A stretch of DNA of 44,026 nucleotides, from the NCBI RefSeq assembly GCF_000337355.1, contig NZ_AOJH01000048.1, positions 1 to 44,026 on the forward strand, in the 5' to 3' direction. The translations under genes were made by a program, and so were the position numbers. The notes beneath the pieces are model-generated. The model worked only from the letters and a program-made list of their open reading frames with translations. It was not told the DNA's origin and did not search any database. The stretch comes from Halorubrum kocurii JCM 14978 (GTDB lineage Archaea > Halobacteriota > Halobacteria > Halobacteriales > Haloferacaceae). Positions 33,181 to 41,474 of the stretch are shown here, piece by piece (within the stretch, counting starts at the first letter, position 1; each line of letters opens with the position of its first letter).

Positions 33181-33230
33181 GGACGGGCCGAGCGAGTCCG
33201 GCGGGTCGACCCGGACGGGCCGAGCGAGTC
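33181..33230 (+). repeat. Two exact 18-bp direct repeats upstream of the dacZ promoter
   Basis: GGACGGGCCGAGCGAGTC is present at 33181-33198 and 33213-33230, 32 bp apart centre to centre (about three helical turns). A partial third copy (TCGGGCCGAGTC) precedes them at about 33168-33179. They lie between the cruF stop and the dacZ TATA box, where a regulator could bind. They may equally be a neutral duplication. Confidence 0.7.
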
Positions 33231-33243
33231 TGATCGCCCCGCC

Positions 33244-34125
33244 TCACCGCCACTGCGTGAACAGGGCCGCGTCGAACCGATCGGCCCGGACGAGTCCGAC
33301 GCCGAACGCGACCGCGACGGCGGCGGGGATCAGATTCCCGTACCAGAGGTTGATCCCGCCCCAGAGGATCACGAAGCTCACCATGTCGTCGAGCATGAAC
33401 TCGCAGTCGCGGAGCCGGTCGGCGAGCGCCCCGATCGCGAACGCGCGGTCGAGCGTGACGACCGCGACCGTCGCCGACAACACCCACCCGGCGTAGTTCG
33501 ACAGGGGGACGCCGAAGAAGGCGCCGCCGCCGAACGTCCAGAACCCGAGCGCGACCGCGCCGGGGTCGAGCACCACGTCCATCGCGACCACCGCGGCGAT
33601 CACGGTCGCGAGCCGCAGCCACCCGTTCGACGCCCGCGAGCCGAGAAGCAGGAGGCAGAGGAGGTAGGCGTTCACCACCAGCGGGATGAAAAAGACCGGG
33701 AGCGCCAGGGGCACCCCGCCGAGCATCGGCCCGAGGCTCACGGTGTACTCGAAGGTCCCGTACGGCCAGCCCGTGGTGACGCCGAACACCTCGATCGCGT
33801 AGGTGTACGCGACGAGCACGCCGATCCACCCGACCGCGCGGCGGTCGATCGCGGGCAACACGCCGACGACGAGCGGCGAACGCATCACCAGCACGCCGAA
33901 CAGCACGAACCACGGATTGAAGGCGAGCGGCTCCGGCACCCACCCCTCCGCGCTGCCGACGAGCGCGACGGCGCCGACGAGCGGGAACAGCACGGCGATG
34001 GTGAACCGGTTCTCGCGGACGATCCGGTCGAGGACGCGCTCCGCCTCGCGGCGCGTGTCCGGGAGCCGCGCGCGGAGCGCGTCGAACCCCCCCGACGTCG
34101 AGGCGGATCCGGCGGGGTCGCTCAC
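33244..34125 (-). CDS. cruF: Bisanhydrobacterioruberin hydratase (CruF-type carotenoid hydratase)
   Basis: A 293-aa integral membrane protein with about seven to eight helices, matching the C50 carotenoid 2'',3''-hydratase CruF of haloarchaea. Segments EVFGVTTGWPYGTFEYT and VFFIPLVVNAYLL plus VAMDVVLDPGAVALGFWTFGGGAFFGVPLSNYAGW (DP and the NYxGW end) are typical of the DUF422/CruF family. It hydrates bisanhydrobacterioruberin, the last step to bacterioruberin. The GTG at 34125 overlaps the lyeJ stop by GTGA, the third gene of the operon. Longer upstream starts are unsupported. Confidence 0.88.
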   Translation of the reverse strand: MSDPAGSASTSGGFDALRARLPDTRREAERVLDRIVRENRFTIAVLFPLVGAVALVGSAEGWVPEPLAFNPWFVLFGVLVMRSPLVVGVLPAIDRRAVGWIGVLVAYTYAIEVFGVTTGWPYGTFEYTVSLGPMLGGVPLALPVFFIPLVVNAYLLCLLLLGSRASNGWLRLATVIAAVVAMDVVLDPGAVALGFWTFGGGAFFGVPLSNYAGWVLSATVAVVTLDRAFAIGALADRLRDCEFMLDDMVSFVILWGGINLWYGNLIPAAVAVAFGVGLVRADRFDAALFTQWR

Positions 34126-35021
34126 GCGAGCACCTCCGTGATCGGGTAGACGCGCCAGAGCCCGCCCATCGCGAGCAGGGTGCCGACGGCGGTGTTCAGC
34201 GCCGGGAACCACCAGTACGCGCGGTCGACCGCGATCGACGACCGGGCGACCCACGCCGCGAAGACCGGGTAGACGCCGAGCAGGGCGCCGAGTCGGAGGT
34301 CGACCGCGGCGAACGCGACCGCGGCGGCGACCCAGCAGGCGATACAGTACGCGTACGTCCGCCCTTCGCCGAGCAGGGTCGCCGTCGTCCGGATCCCCGC
34401 GGCGCGGTCGGGCTCGATGTCAGGGATCGCGGAGAATGTGTGCATCCCCATCGCCCAGAGCCACGCGCCCACGAGCGCCGCGGCCGGCGGGTGCGTCCCC
34501 GCCACGGCGGCGTACGCGGCCGCGCCCGGCAGGACGTACAGCCCGTTCGAGACGGAGTCGAGGAACGGCGTCGTTTTGAATCGGACCGGCGGGGCGCTGT
34601 AGGCGGCGCCGAGCAGCAGGAAGCCGGCGAGGTACGGCCACGCGACCCGCGGCGTGGCCGCGAACGCGGCGAGCCCGAGCGCTGCCGAGACGACCACCGC
34701 GACGGCGACGATCCGGTCCCCTCGCCAGCGCGCCTCTCGGCCCTCTTTCTTCGGGTTCAGCTCGTCGATGTCGGCGTCGAAGGCGTCGTTGACGCCGTAG
34801 AGGAAGACGTTCGCGGGGACGAGGAAGTACGCCGCCAGCCCGACCGTGACGGGCGTGAACAGCCCGTCAACGTTGGCGATCCCGTAGGTGACGCCGACGG
34901 CGACGGGGCCCGCGAGGTACAGCCAGAACCGCGGTCGCGACAGCACCAGCAGGTACCGGAGGAGGTCGGGTATCGAGCGTCGGCCGGGATCGGTCGCGGT
35001 GTCGCTCACGGCTTCGGTCAC
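34122..35021 (-). CDS. lyeJ: Lycopene elongase/hydratase (UbiA-type prenyltransferase)
   Basis: A 299-aa UbiA-superfamily enzyme with about eight helices. The first Asp-rich motif is YGVNDAFDADIDELNPKKEGREAR (NDxxDxxxD) and the second AIPDIEPDRAAGIRTTATLLG (DxEPD). In bacterioruberin synthesis it adds two C5 units to lycopene and hydrates them. The position between crtD and cruF matches the known haloarchaeal cluster. I chose the GTG at 35021, giving a GTGA overlap with crtD, rather than the ATG at 35069, which would overlap by 52 bp. Confidence 0.9.
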   Translation of the reverse strand: MTEAVSDTATDPGRRSIPDLLRYLLVLSRPRFWLYLAGPVAVGVTYGIANVDGLFTPVTVGLAAYFLVPANVFLYGVNDAFDADIDELNPKKEGREARWRGDRIVAVAVVVSAALGLAAFAATPRVAWPYLAGFLLLGAAYSAPPVRFKTTPFLDSVSNGLYVLPGAAAYAAVAGTHPPAAALVGAWLWAMGMHTFSAIPDIEPDRAAGIRTTATLLGEGRTYAYCIACWVAAAVAFAAVDLRLGALLGVYPVFAAWVARSSIAVDRAYWWFPALNTAVGTLLAMGGLWRVYPITEVLA

Positions 35022-36517
35022 GCCGTCTTCGACAGCTCCTCGGCGGTCAGCTGCCCGCTGATCAGACACATCGGGACGCCGATACCGGGGGTCGTGGTCG
35101 ACCCCGTGAAGTAGAGCCCGTCGACCGCGTCCGACCGGTGGGGCGGCCGGAGCAGCGAGGTCTGCCTGAGGGTGTGGGCCAGTCCGAGCGCGCTCCCCTG
35201 GTAGCTGTTGTATCGGTCGGCGAAGTCGTTGACGCAGAACGTCTCCTCGAAGACGATCCGGTCGTGCAGCTCCGTGCCGGTGTTCTCGGCGATGTCGTCC
35301 AACACGAGGTCGCGGTACTCCTCACGGAGCTCGGGAGTGTCCTCCAGTCCGGGCGCGATGGGGACTAAGGCGAACAGGTTGCTGTGGCCCTCCGGCGCGA
35401 CCGTGTCGTCGGTCTCGGAGGGGACACAGAGGTAGTAAGCCGGGTCGTCGGGCCACGACGGGTCGTCGAATATCTGCTCGAAGTGCCGGTCCCATCCCGT
35501 CGGCAGCACCAGCGTGTGGTGTTCGAGGTTCGGCACGTCGCCCTCGACGCCGAGGTACAGCAGGAACGCGGAGGGGGCGTACGTCCGCGACTCCCAGTAC
35601 TCCTCGCTGTACTGGCGCTTGTGTTTCGGGATCAGCTCCTGTTCGGTGTGGGCGTAGTCCGCGTCAGAGACGACCAGGTCGGAGAGGTACCGCTCGCCGT
35701 CGGCGGTGTCGACCGCGAACGCGCCGCGGCGCCCCTCGATCCCCGTCACCTCGGCGTCGGTGACGTACTCCACGCCGAGGTCGTCGCCGAGCTCGACGAT
35801 CCCGTCGACGACGGCGCCGATCCCGCCCTCGGGGTAGTAGACCCCCATGTTGTAGTCCACGTGGCTCATCAGGTTGTACAGCGCCGGCGTGTTGTACGGC
35901 GAGCCGCCGAGGAACACGAGCGTGTACTGCATCAGCTGCTGGAGCTTCGGGTGGTCGAAGTAGTCTTCGACGTGCCCCTGCATCTTGCCAAGAAGCGAGA
36001 GCCCCCACGAGTACCGGAGCACGTCCGTGTCGACGTAGTCGCGGAGCCGCGGGCGGTCCTCGTACACGAAGTGCTCCATGCCGATCTCGTACGTCCGCTC
36101 AGACTCCTCAAGGTACGCCTCGAACGCCTCGCCAGCGCCGGGCTCGTACTCCTCGAACAGCTGCTTGTTCTTCTCTCGGTCCGGGAGCACGTCGACCATG
36201 TCGCCGTCCTTCCAGAACACCCGGTAGTGGGGGTCGAGCCGCTCCAGCTCGTAGAACTCGTCCGGCGACCGGCCGAAGTGGCCGAAGAACCGCTCGAACA
36301 CGTCCGGCATGAGGTACCACGAGGGGCCCATGTCGAACCGGAAGCCGTCGGTCTCCAGGCGGCTCGCGCGCCCGCCGAGCTGTTCGTTCTTCTCCAAGAG
36401 GGTCACGTCCGCGCCGGCGTCGGCGAGGTAACACGCGGTCGAGAGGCCGCCGAACCCGCCGCCGATCACGATGACGGATTCGCCGGCCACGGCGTCGATG
36501 TCCGGGGCCACGTCCAT
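35018..36517 (-). CDS. crtD: Carotenoid 3,4-desaturase / phytoene-desaturase family (CrtD)
   Basis: A 499-aa flavoenzyme of the CrtI/CrtD family. The N-terminal FAD motif is VIVIGGGFGGLSTACYLADAGADVTLLEKNEQLGGRASRLE. FRFDMGPSWYLMPDVFERFF is conserved in carotenoid desaturases. The C-terminal motif is GLYFTGSTTTPGIGVPMCLISGQL. As the first gene of the crtD-lyeJ-cruF operon it should introduce the 3,4 double bonds of bacterioruberin precursors. The ATG at 36517 lies about 25-28 bp downstream of a strong TATA box; longer in-frame starts extend through that box. Confidence 0.92.
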   Translation of the reverse strand: MDVAPDIDAVAGESVIVIGGGFGGLSTACYLADAGADVTLLEKNEQLGGRASRLETDGFRFDMGPSWYLMPDVFERFFGHFGRSPDEFYELERLDPHYRVFWKDGDMVDVLPDREKNKQLFEEYEPGAGEAFEAYLEESERTYEIGMEHFVYEDRPRLRDYVDTDVLRYSWGLSLLGKMQGHVEDYFDHPKLQQLMQYTLVFLGGSPYNTPALYNLMSHVDYNMGVYYPEGGIGAVVDGIVELGDDLGVEYVTDAEVTGIEGRRGAFAVDTADGERYLSDLVVSDADYAHTEQELIPKHKRQYSEEYWESRTYAPSAFLLYLGVEGDVPNLEHHTLVLPTGWDRHFEQIFDDPSWPDDPAYYLCVPSETDDTVAPEGHSNLFALVPIAPGLEDTPELREEYRDLVLDDIAENTGTELHDRIVFEETFCVNDFADRYNSYQGSALGLAHTLRQTSLLRPPHRSDAVDGLYFTGSTTTPGIGVPMCLISGQLTAEELSKTA

Positions 36518-36540
36518 GCCTGATCGTAGGGTCGGTAGCG

Positions 36541-36550
36541 GTATAAATAC
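36541..36550 (-). promoter_or_regulatory. TATA box of the bacterioruberin operon
   Basis: GTATTTATAC on the minus strand (palindromic ends) is centred about 28 bp upstream of the crtD ATG at 36517, implying a leaderless operon mRNA. The bases just upstream (GGCCG) occupy the BRE position. It is the clearest promoter in the carotenoid region. Confidence 0.65.
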
Positions 36551-36635
36551 CGGCCAGACGCAGCGGGCGGGACCCGGGTCGCAAGCGCCGCGAGTGGGTA
36601 CGCCTAAGTCGGCGACGCCCCTACCCGATCGCAAC

Positions 36636-37349
36636 ATGGATCCCACGGTCGCGATCACCGGTGCAACGAGCGGGATCGGGCGAGCGGTCGCCGAGGCGTT
36701 CGTCGACGAGGGGGCGTTCGTCGCCGTCTCCGGACGCGACGGCGACGCGGTCGACCGAACGGTCGCGGCGCTGAACGAGGGGGGCGAAGACGGCGGCGAG
36801 ACCGCCGGTACCGCGTGGGGCGCCCGCGTCGACGTGCGCGACGAGTTCGACTTGGAGCGGTTCTTCGAGCGCGTCGCCCGGGAGGCCGGGCCGATAGACG
36901 CCGTGTTCGCGAACGCGGCCGTCTTCCACGGCGGGCCGGGCGAGAGTCCGGTCGACGAGACCAGCTACGCCGACTACGACGACACGATGCGGACCAACGC
37001 CCGCGGCGTCTTCGCGACGCTCTCGGAGGCGGTCCCGCACCTCGCCGAGGGTGCGCGGATCGTCGTCCCCTCCGGCGGGATCGCCCACGAGTCCCGGCCG
37101 GGGATGGGCGCGTACGCCGTCTCGAAGGCGGCGGCCGAGGCGGTCGCGCGCGGGTTCGCGGCCGACCTCGACGCGACCGTCGGCGTCGTCGACCCGGGGC
37201 TCGTCGCCACTGACCTCACCGGGAAGGAGCGCGCCCGCGACCCCGAGAGCGTCGCGCCGCTGTTCGTCTGGGCCGTCACCGAGGCGCCCGCCGAGGACCT
37301 GAACGGCGAGCGGCTCGGCCTCCGCGAGTGGAAGTCGGCGACGCGGTAG
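36636..37349 (+). CDS. SDR-family oxidoreductase
   Basis: A 237-aa classical SDR. TGATSGIGRAVAEAF is the cofactor motif, VSGRDGDAVDRT favours NADP(H), FANAAVFHGG is the NAG region (NAA variant), IVVPSGGIAHES carries the catalytic Ser, and YAVSKAAAEAV is YxxxK. GVVDPGLVATDLTG is the usual PG motif. All catalytic residues are present; the substrate is unknown. It is divergent from the carotenoid operon, with its ATG at 36636, and could act on a lipid or carotenoid intermediate, though nothing beyond proximity supports that. Confidence 0.85.
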   Translation: MDPTVAITGATSGIGRAVAEAFVDEGAFVAVSGRDGDAVDRTVAALNEGGEDGGETAGTAWGARVDVRDEFDLERFFERVAREAGPIDAVFANAAVFHGGPGESPVDETSYADYDDTMRTNARGVFATLSEAVPHLAEGARIVVPSGGIAHESRPGMGAYAVSKAAAEAVARGFAADLDATVGVVDPGLVATDLTGKERARDPESVAPLFVWAVTEAPAEDLNGERLGLREWKSATR

Positions 37350-37376
37350 GCGCTCTCTGCCCCGTTGGTGGTGATC

Positions 37377-38261
37377 TCACGCCCGATCGACCCGGGACGC
37401 GACGTCGAGCGCGGGCCGCTTGGACGCCAGCCCGGCCACCGCGTCCATGAACGCCGTCCGGTAGCTCGCCGGTCCCGCGGGATCGCCCTCCGCGGCGCGC
37501 TCCCCGGCGAGCCCGTACGCCGCGCACCCGGCGAGCGCGGCCTCGGTCGTCGACGCCGGCGCGCCGTCGGCCTCGTCGACGACCGCGGCGACCGTCCCGA
37601 GCGTGCTCGCGAGCATACAGCCAGACCCGACGAACGAGCCCATGCGCTCGTGGCCGACGGACAGTTCGTACGCGCGCTCGGCGTCGGCGACGACGTCCGT
37701 CGGCCCTGACGCGACGACGACCGCCCCCGTCTCCGCGGCGAGCGCGCGGGCCGCGTCCGAGACGCCCGCGCCGCCTCCGCCCACGGACTCGACCCCTCTC
37801 ACCGTCGCCGCCTCCCCGGCGAGCCCGCGGATCTCTCCGGCGTTCCCCTTTATCAGGTCGAACGCGACCGCCTCCAGCAGCCTGCCGACCGACTCGACGC
37901 GGTGCGGCGTGGCGCCGTACCCGACCGGGTCGAGCACGACCGGGACGTCCGCCTCGTTGGCGCGCCGCCCGGCGTCGACCATGGCGTCGACGTCGGTCGT
38001 CGAGGCCGTTCCCGTGTTGATCACGACCGCGTCGGCGCCGGCGGCCATGTCGCCCGCCTCCGCCGGGGCGTCGGCCATCACCGGGAGCCCGCCCCAGTGG
38101 AGCGTGACGTTCGCCGTCTCGCTCGTCGTCACGTCGTTGGTCAGGTGGTGCACGAGCGGCGCGGTCGCCTCGACCGCCGACAGGGTATCGGCGAGGAGCG
38201 CGCCGTCGATCGAGTCGCCGCCCGAGCCGCCCGTCGACCGGTCGGTCGACTCACCGCCCAT
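37377..38261 (-). CDS. thiM: Hydroxyethylthiazole kinase
   Basis: A 294-aa ThiM, which phosphorylates 4-methyl-5-hydroxyethylthiazole in thiamine salvage. APLVHHLTNDVTTSETANVTLHWGGLPVMADAPAEA is the substrate site. VVINTGTAST, VPVVLDPVGYGATPHR and FDLIKGNAGEIRGLAG follow in family order. GSFVGSGCMLASTLG contains the Cys of the GSGC motif near the active site. The N-terminal ~20 residues (GGESTDRSTGGSGGDS) are a low-complexity extension. Its ATG overlaps the thiE stop by 11 bp, so the two are co-translated. Confidence 0.93.
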   Translation of the reverse strand: MGGESTDRSTGGSGGDSIDGALLADTLSAVEATAPLVHHLTNDVTTSETANVTLHWGGLPVMADAPAEAGDMAAGADAVVINTGTASTTDVDAMVDAGRRANEADVPVVLDPVGYGATPHRVESVGRLLEAVAFDLIKGNAGEIRGLAGEAATVRGVESVGGGGAGVSDAARALAAETGAVVVASGPTDVVADAERAYELSVGHERMGSFVGSGCMLASTLGTVAAVVDEADGAPASTTEAALAGCAAYGLAGERAAEGDPAGPASYRTAFMDAVAGLASKRPALDVASRVDRA

Positions 38262-38889
38262 CGCCGACCACCTCCCGGAGCTCCGCGGCCGCGGCACGCG
38301 GGTCGGCGGCCGCCGTGACCGCCGAGACGACCGCCACGCCGGCCGCGCCCGCCGCGGTGACCGCGCCCGCGTTGCCGGCGTCGATCCCGCCGATCCCAAC
38401 CACGGGGAGGTCGACGGCGTCGGCGATCGCCGCGACGCGCTCGGGGCCGACGCCGTTCGTCTCGTCCGGCACGTCCTTCGTGCCGGTCCGGTACACCGCG
38501 CCGACGCCGAGGTAGTCCGCCCCGGCCTCGGCGGCCGCTCGGGCCTCGGGGACCGTTGACGCCGAGACGCCCACGATCGCCTCGTCGCCGAGGCGACCGC
38601 GGGCGATCTCGGCCGGCAGGTCCGACTGCCCGAGGTGGACGCCGTCGGCGTCGACCGCCGCGGCCAGGTCGATCCGGTCGTTCACGATCAGAGGGACGCC
38701 GGCGTCGGCGGTGAGGTCGCGGAGCCGGCGTCCGAGCTCGTACCGCTCCCGGGCCGGTCGGCCCTTCTCGCGGAGCTGGACGGCGTCGACGCCGCCCGAG
38801 AGCGCCGCCTCGACGACCGCCGCCGTCTCACGACCCGCCGACCGACTCTCCTGTGTCACGAGGTACGTCCGCCACTCGGTGGGATTCAT
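38251..38889 (-). CDS. thiE: Thiamine-phosphate synthase
   Basis: A 212-aa ThiE, which joins hydroxymethylpyrimidine diphosphate and thiazole phosphate into thiamine phosphate. VQLREKGRPARE carries the pyrophosphate-binding Arg/Glu/Lys, LIVNDRIDLAAAVDADGVHLGQSDLP is the core signature, GVSASTVPEA, GADYLGVGAVYRTGTK and VVGIGGIDAGNAG complete the TIM barrel. Length is standard. The ATG at 38889 has TATA-like CTTTTCAC about 28 bp upstream. No TPP riboswitch fold is visible upstream; haloarchaeal thi genes are thought to be protein-regulated. Confidence 0.93.
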   Translation of the reverse strand: MNPTEWRTYLVTQESRSAGRETAAVVEAALSGGVDAVQLREKGRPARERYELGRRLRDLTADAGVPLIVNDRIDLAAAVDADGVHLGQSDLPAEIARGRLGDEAIVGVSASTVPEARAAAEAGADYLGVGAVYRTGTKDVPDETNGVGPERVAAIADAVDLPVVGIGGIDAGNAGAVTAAGAAGVAVVSAVTAAADPRAAAAELREVVGDGR

Positions 38890-39017
38890 TAGTAATATCT
38901 GTCGGTGGTCGCAGTGAAAAGCTATCGGATACGCGTCGGCGCTCGCCGTGGAGCGACACCGCCGGCGCCCGGCCGAGGTTGAACAGACCCAAGCCGCCGC
39001 AGGGCGTATCACAGTCG

Positions 39018-40490
39018 ATGCGATCACGACTTCGGGCCGCGGCGGTCCGACTCCGAGCCGCGCTCTCCCGGCTCGGATCGGTGAGCGCGAATGCGCTCGA
39101 CCGCGCCGGCGTCATCGACCGAACGCGGCTCGGAGAGACCCTCAATCTGGCGTGGCCGCGAATCGTCACCGGGTTCGCGATCATGTCGAAGAACACGGTG
39201 GACCTGGCGGTCGTCGGGATCGCGCTCGGGGCGCCCTCCGTCGCCGGGCTGGCGTTCGCGTTCGCGTACTGGCAGCTCGCGAAGTTCGTCTCCATCGGGC
39301 TCGCCGGCGGGACGGTGTCGCTCGTGTCGCAGAGCTACGGCGGCGGCGAGACCGACCGCGCCGCGCTCGTCGTCAAGGCGTCGCTGCTCGTCGCGCTGGC
39401 GCTCGTCGCGCCCATCGTCGTCGGCTTCGTCGCGTTCGCGGAACCGCTGATCGCGCTCGTCGGCGGCGAGGGGACCGCGCTCCGGGCCGGAACGATCTAC
39501 CTCGCCGTCACCGCGCCGGCGCTCGCCTTCGAGTTCTTCAACATGATCGCGAGCCGCACGTACGCCGGCGTCGGCGACACGTTCACCCCGATGGTGGTCC
39601 GGGCCGGCGGCGCCCTCCTCAACGTCGTCCTCACCGTCTGGCTCGTCCTCGGCGTCGGGCTCGGCGTCTTCGGCGCTGGGCTCGGGACCGCCGTCTCCAT
39701 CGCCGCCGTCGGGGTCGCGCTCTCGTGGGGGATGACCGGCCGATCGTACTTCGGGCGCGGCGCCTCGCCGGTCCCGATCGGGCGCGACGGGCCGTGGATC
39801 GACGCCGACCTCGTCCGGCAGCTCCTCCGCGTCTCCGCGCCCCTGATCGGCCGCCGGGTGGCCGAGGGGGTCGCCGTCTTCCCCCTGTTGTGGATCGCCT
39901 CCTCGTTCGGCTCCGCGACCGTCGCGGCCCTCGAGGTGGGCCGTCGCGTCCGGGCGATCCTCGGGAGCTTCAGCTGGGGGTTCTCGATCGCCGCGAGCAC
40001 GCTCGTCGGCCAGCGGCTCGGCGCGGGCGAGGAGTCGCTCGCGACCGAGTACGGCCGCGACGTGATCCGGCTGTCGGCCCTCGTCTACGTGCTCGCCTCG
40101 GCGGTCGTGCTCCTCGCCGCCGACCCGATCGCGGGTGTCTTCGTCGACGACCCGGCGGCCGTGGCGGCGACCGCGGCGTTCGTCGTCGTCGCCGCCGTCT
40201 CCGCGATACCGCTCGGCGTCGACGGCTCCGTGACCGGCTCGCTACGCGGGGCGGGCGACACCCGGTGGCCGTTCCTCTCGTCGATGGTCGGACTGTACGT
40301 CGTCGCGCTCCCCCTCGCGCTGCTCGGGCTCGTCACGCCGCTGGGCGTCGGCGGGCTGTACGCGGCGGTCGTCGCCGAGAAGGTGGTGCCGGCGGGGCTG
40401 AACCTCGCGCGGTTCCGGTCGAACCGGTGGCAGGCGGTCAGCCGGCAGTACCGCCCGGACGCGGCGGACGGCGACGCCGCCGCGGAGTAG
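39018..40490 (+). CDS. MATE-family efflux transporter
   Basis: A 490-aa, 12-helix multidrug and toxic compound exporter. The first lobe starts at LNLAWPRIVTGFAIMSKNTVDLAVVGIALG, with AGGTVSLVSQSYGGGETDRA after helix 2, a MATE signature. The second lobe repeats this: PLIGRRVAEGVAVFPLLWI and AASTLVGQRLGAGEESLATEYG. SLRGAGDTRWPFLSSMVGLY is conserved in the family. These pumps use Na+ or H+ gradients. The arginine-rich N-terminus (RSRLRAAAVRLRAALSRLG) follows the ATG at 39018; a longer GTG/ATG frame overlaps the thiE promoter and is unlikely. Confidence 0.88.
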   Translation: MRSRLRAAAVRLRAALSRLGSVSANALDRAGVIDRTRLGETLNLAWPRIVTGFAIMSKNTVDLAVVGIALGAPSVAGLAFAFAYWQLAKFVSIGLAGGTVSLVSQSYGGGETDRAALVVKASLLVALALVAPIVVGFVAFAEPLIALVGGEGTALRAGTIYLAVTAPALAFEFFNMIASRTYAGVGDTFTPMVVRAGGALLNVVLTVWLVLGVGLGVFGAGLGTAVSIAAVGVALSWGMTGRSYFGRGASPVPIGRDGPWIDADLVRQLLRVSAPLIGRRVAEGVAVFPLLWIASSFGSATVAALEVGRRVRAILGSFSWGFSIAASTLVGQRLGAGEESLATEYGRDVIRLSALVYVLASAVVLLAADPIAGVFVDDPAAVAATAAFVVVAAVSAIPLGVDGSVTGSLRGAGDTRWPFLSSMVGLYVVALPLALLGLVTPLGVGGLYAAVVAEKVVPAGLNLARFRSNRWQAVSRQYRPDAADGDAAAE

Positions 40491-40506
40491 CTCGCAGACG
40501 CGGCGC

Positions 40507-41367
40507 CTACTCCTCGTCGGCGACCGACTCGACCATCTCGACGCTGCCGGTGAGCTGCCGGTGGACGTAAGGCATGTCGATGCCGGCGTCGTCGAACGCC
40601 TCCTTCACGTCGGTGACGTACTCCGAGCGCACGCGGACGAACTCGCCGCGGTCGGGCTCGTCGATCCACCAGCGCGACTGCAGCCCAACGGCGGAGTCGC
40701 CCAGCTCGACCACCCGCACCGAGGGGGCCGGGTTGTCGAGGATCCCCTCGTGCGCCTCGGCCTTCTCGACGATGATGTCGGTGGCCTCGGCGATGTCGTC
40801 CTCGTAGCCGATGCCGAACACGAACTTCTGGCGCAGCGTCTCGTAGGCGACCGGGTTCGTGACGGCGTTGTTCGCGAGGTCGCCGTTCGGCACCGTGACC
40901 CGCTCGTTGTCGAAGGTGCGGACGCGGGAGACGCGCAGGTCGATGTCCTCGACGCGGCCCGCGTTCCCGTTCCACTCGATCCAGTCGCCGACCTCGAACG
41001 GCTTGTCCTTCAGGATGAAGATTCCGGCGACGAAGTTTCCGAGCAGGTCCTGCGCCGCGAAGCCGACCGCGAGCGCGATGGCGCCGCCGAAGACGGCGAA
41101 CGCCGAGAGGAACGCGCCGTAGCCGGCCATCGTGAAGCCGATGGCGATCGCCGCAACCCAGACGACGGCGTTCGCCACGCTCGAGCCGAGGCTGCGAACG
41201 GCCTCGTCGAACCCGCGCGCCCCCAACACCCGCATGACCGCCGGGACGAGGACGACCTTCCCCAGCAGCAACACGCCGACGAACCCGACGAGGAACAGCG
41301 CCACTGAAAACAGGATCCCCGCCAGTGCCGCGCTCAACCCGACACCGCCGAACTGTAGTGGTACCAT
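40507..41367 (-). CDS. MscS-type mechanosensitive channel
   Basis: A 286-aa small-conductance mechanosensitive channel. Three N-terminal helices end in the pore helix GGAIALAVGFAAQDLLGNFVAGIFIL (TM3 with Gly/Ala packing). The beta domain follows: KPFEVGDWIEWNGNAGRVEDIDLRVSRVRTFDNERVTVPNGDL. A C-terminal alpha/beta domain completes the fold. Length equals canonical MscS. It releases osmolytes at hypo-osmotic shock. The ATG at 41367 lies about 24 bp from TATA-like ATATTTAAA. It converges with the MATE gene. Confidence 0.92.
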   Translation of the reverse strand: MVPLQFGGVGLSAALAGILFSVALFLVGFVGVLLLGKVVLVPAVMRVLGARGFDEAVRSLGSSVANAVVWVAAIAIGFTMAGYGAFLSAFAVFGGAIALAVGFAAQDLLGNFVAGIFILKDKPFEVGDWIEWNGNAGRVEDIDLRVSRVRTFDNERVTVPNGDLANNAVTNPVAYETLRQKFVFGIGYEDDIAEATDIIVEKAEAHEGILDNPAPSVRVVELGDSAVGLQSRWWIDEPDRGEFVRVRSEYVTDVKEAFDDAGIDMPYVHRQLTGSVEMVESVADEE

Positions 41368-41386
41368 CACCCCTCCATTCGGACAG

Positions 41387-41395
41387 ATATTTAAA
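41387..41395 (-). promoter_or_regulatory. TATA box for the MscS gene
   Basis: TTTAAATAT on the minus strand, 20-28 bp upstream of the ATG at 41367, within a distinctly AT-rich 20-bp stretch between GC-rich genes. Spacing fits leaderless transcription. Confidence 0.6.
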
Positions 41396-41474
41396 GAAAC
41401 TACTGGCAGCGCAGTTGTTTATCCGGGGTCCCTCGACCGGTTCGACACGGCGTTCGGCGGCCGCGAACCGTCGC

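Noticed and set aside
35022-35069. Longer lyeJ N-terminus from the ATG at 35069
   Set aside because: It would overlap crtD by 52 bp. The GTG at 35021 gives the GTGA overlap also used at the lyeJ-cruF junction.
38890-39017. Possible TPP riboswitch upstream of thiE
   Set aside because: I see no CUGAGA-type core or the expected paired arms, and the promoter spacing implies a leaderless mRNA with no room for a leader structure.
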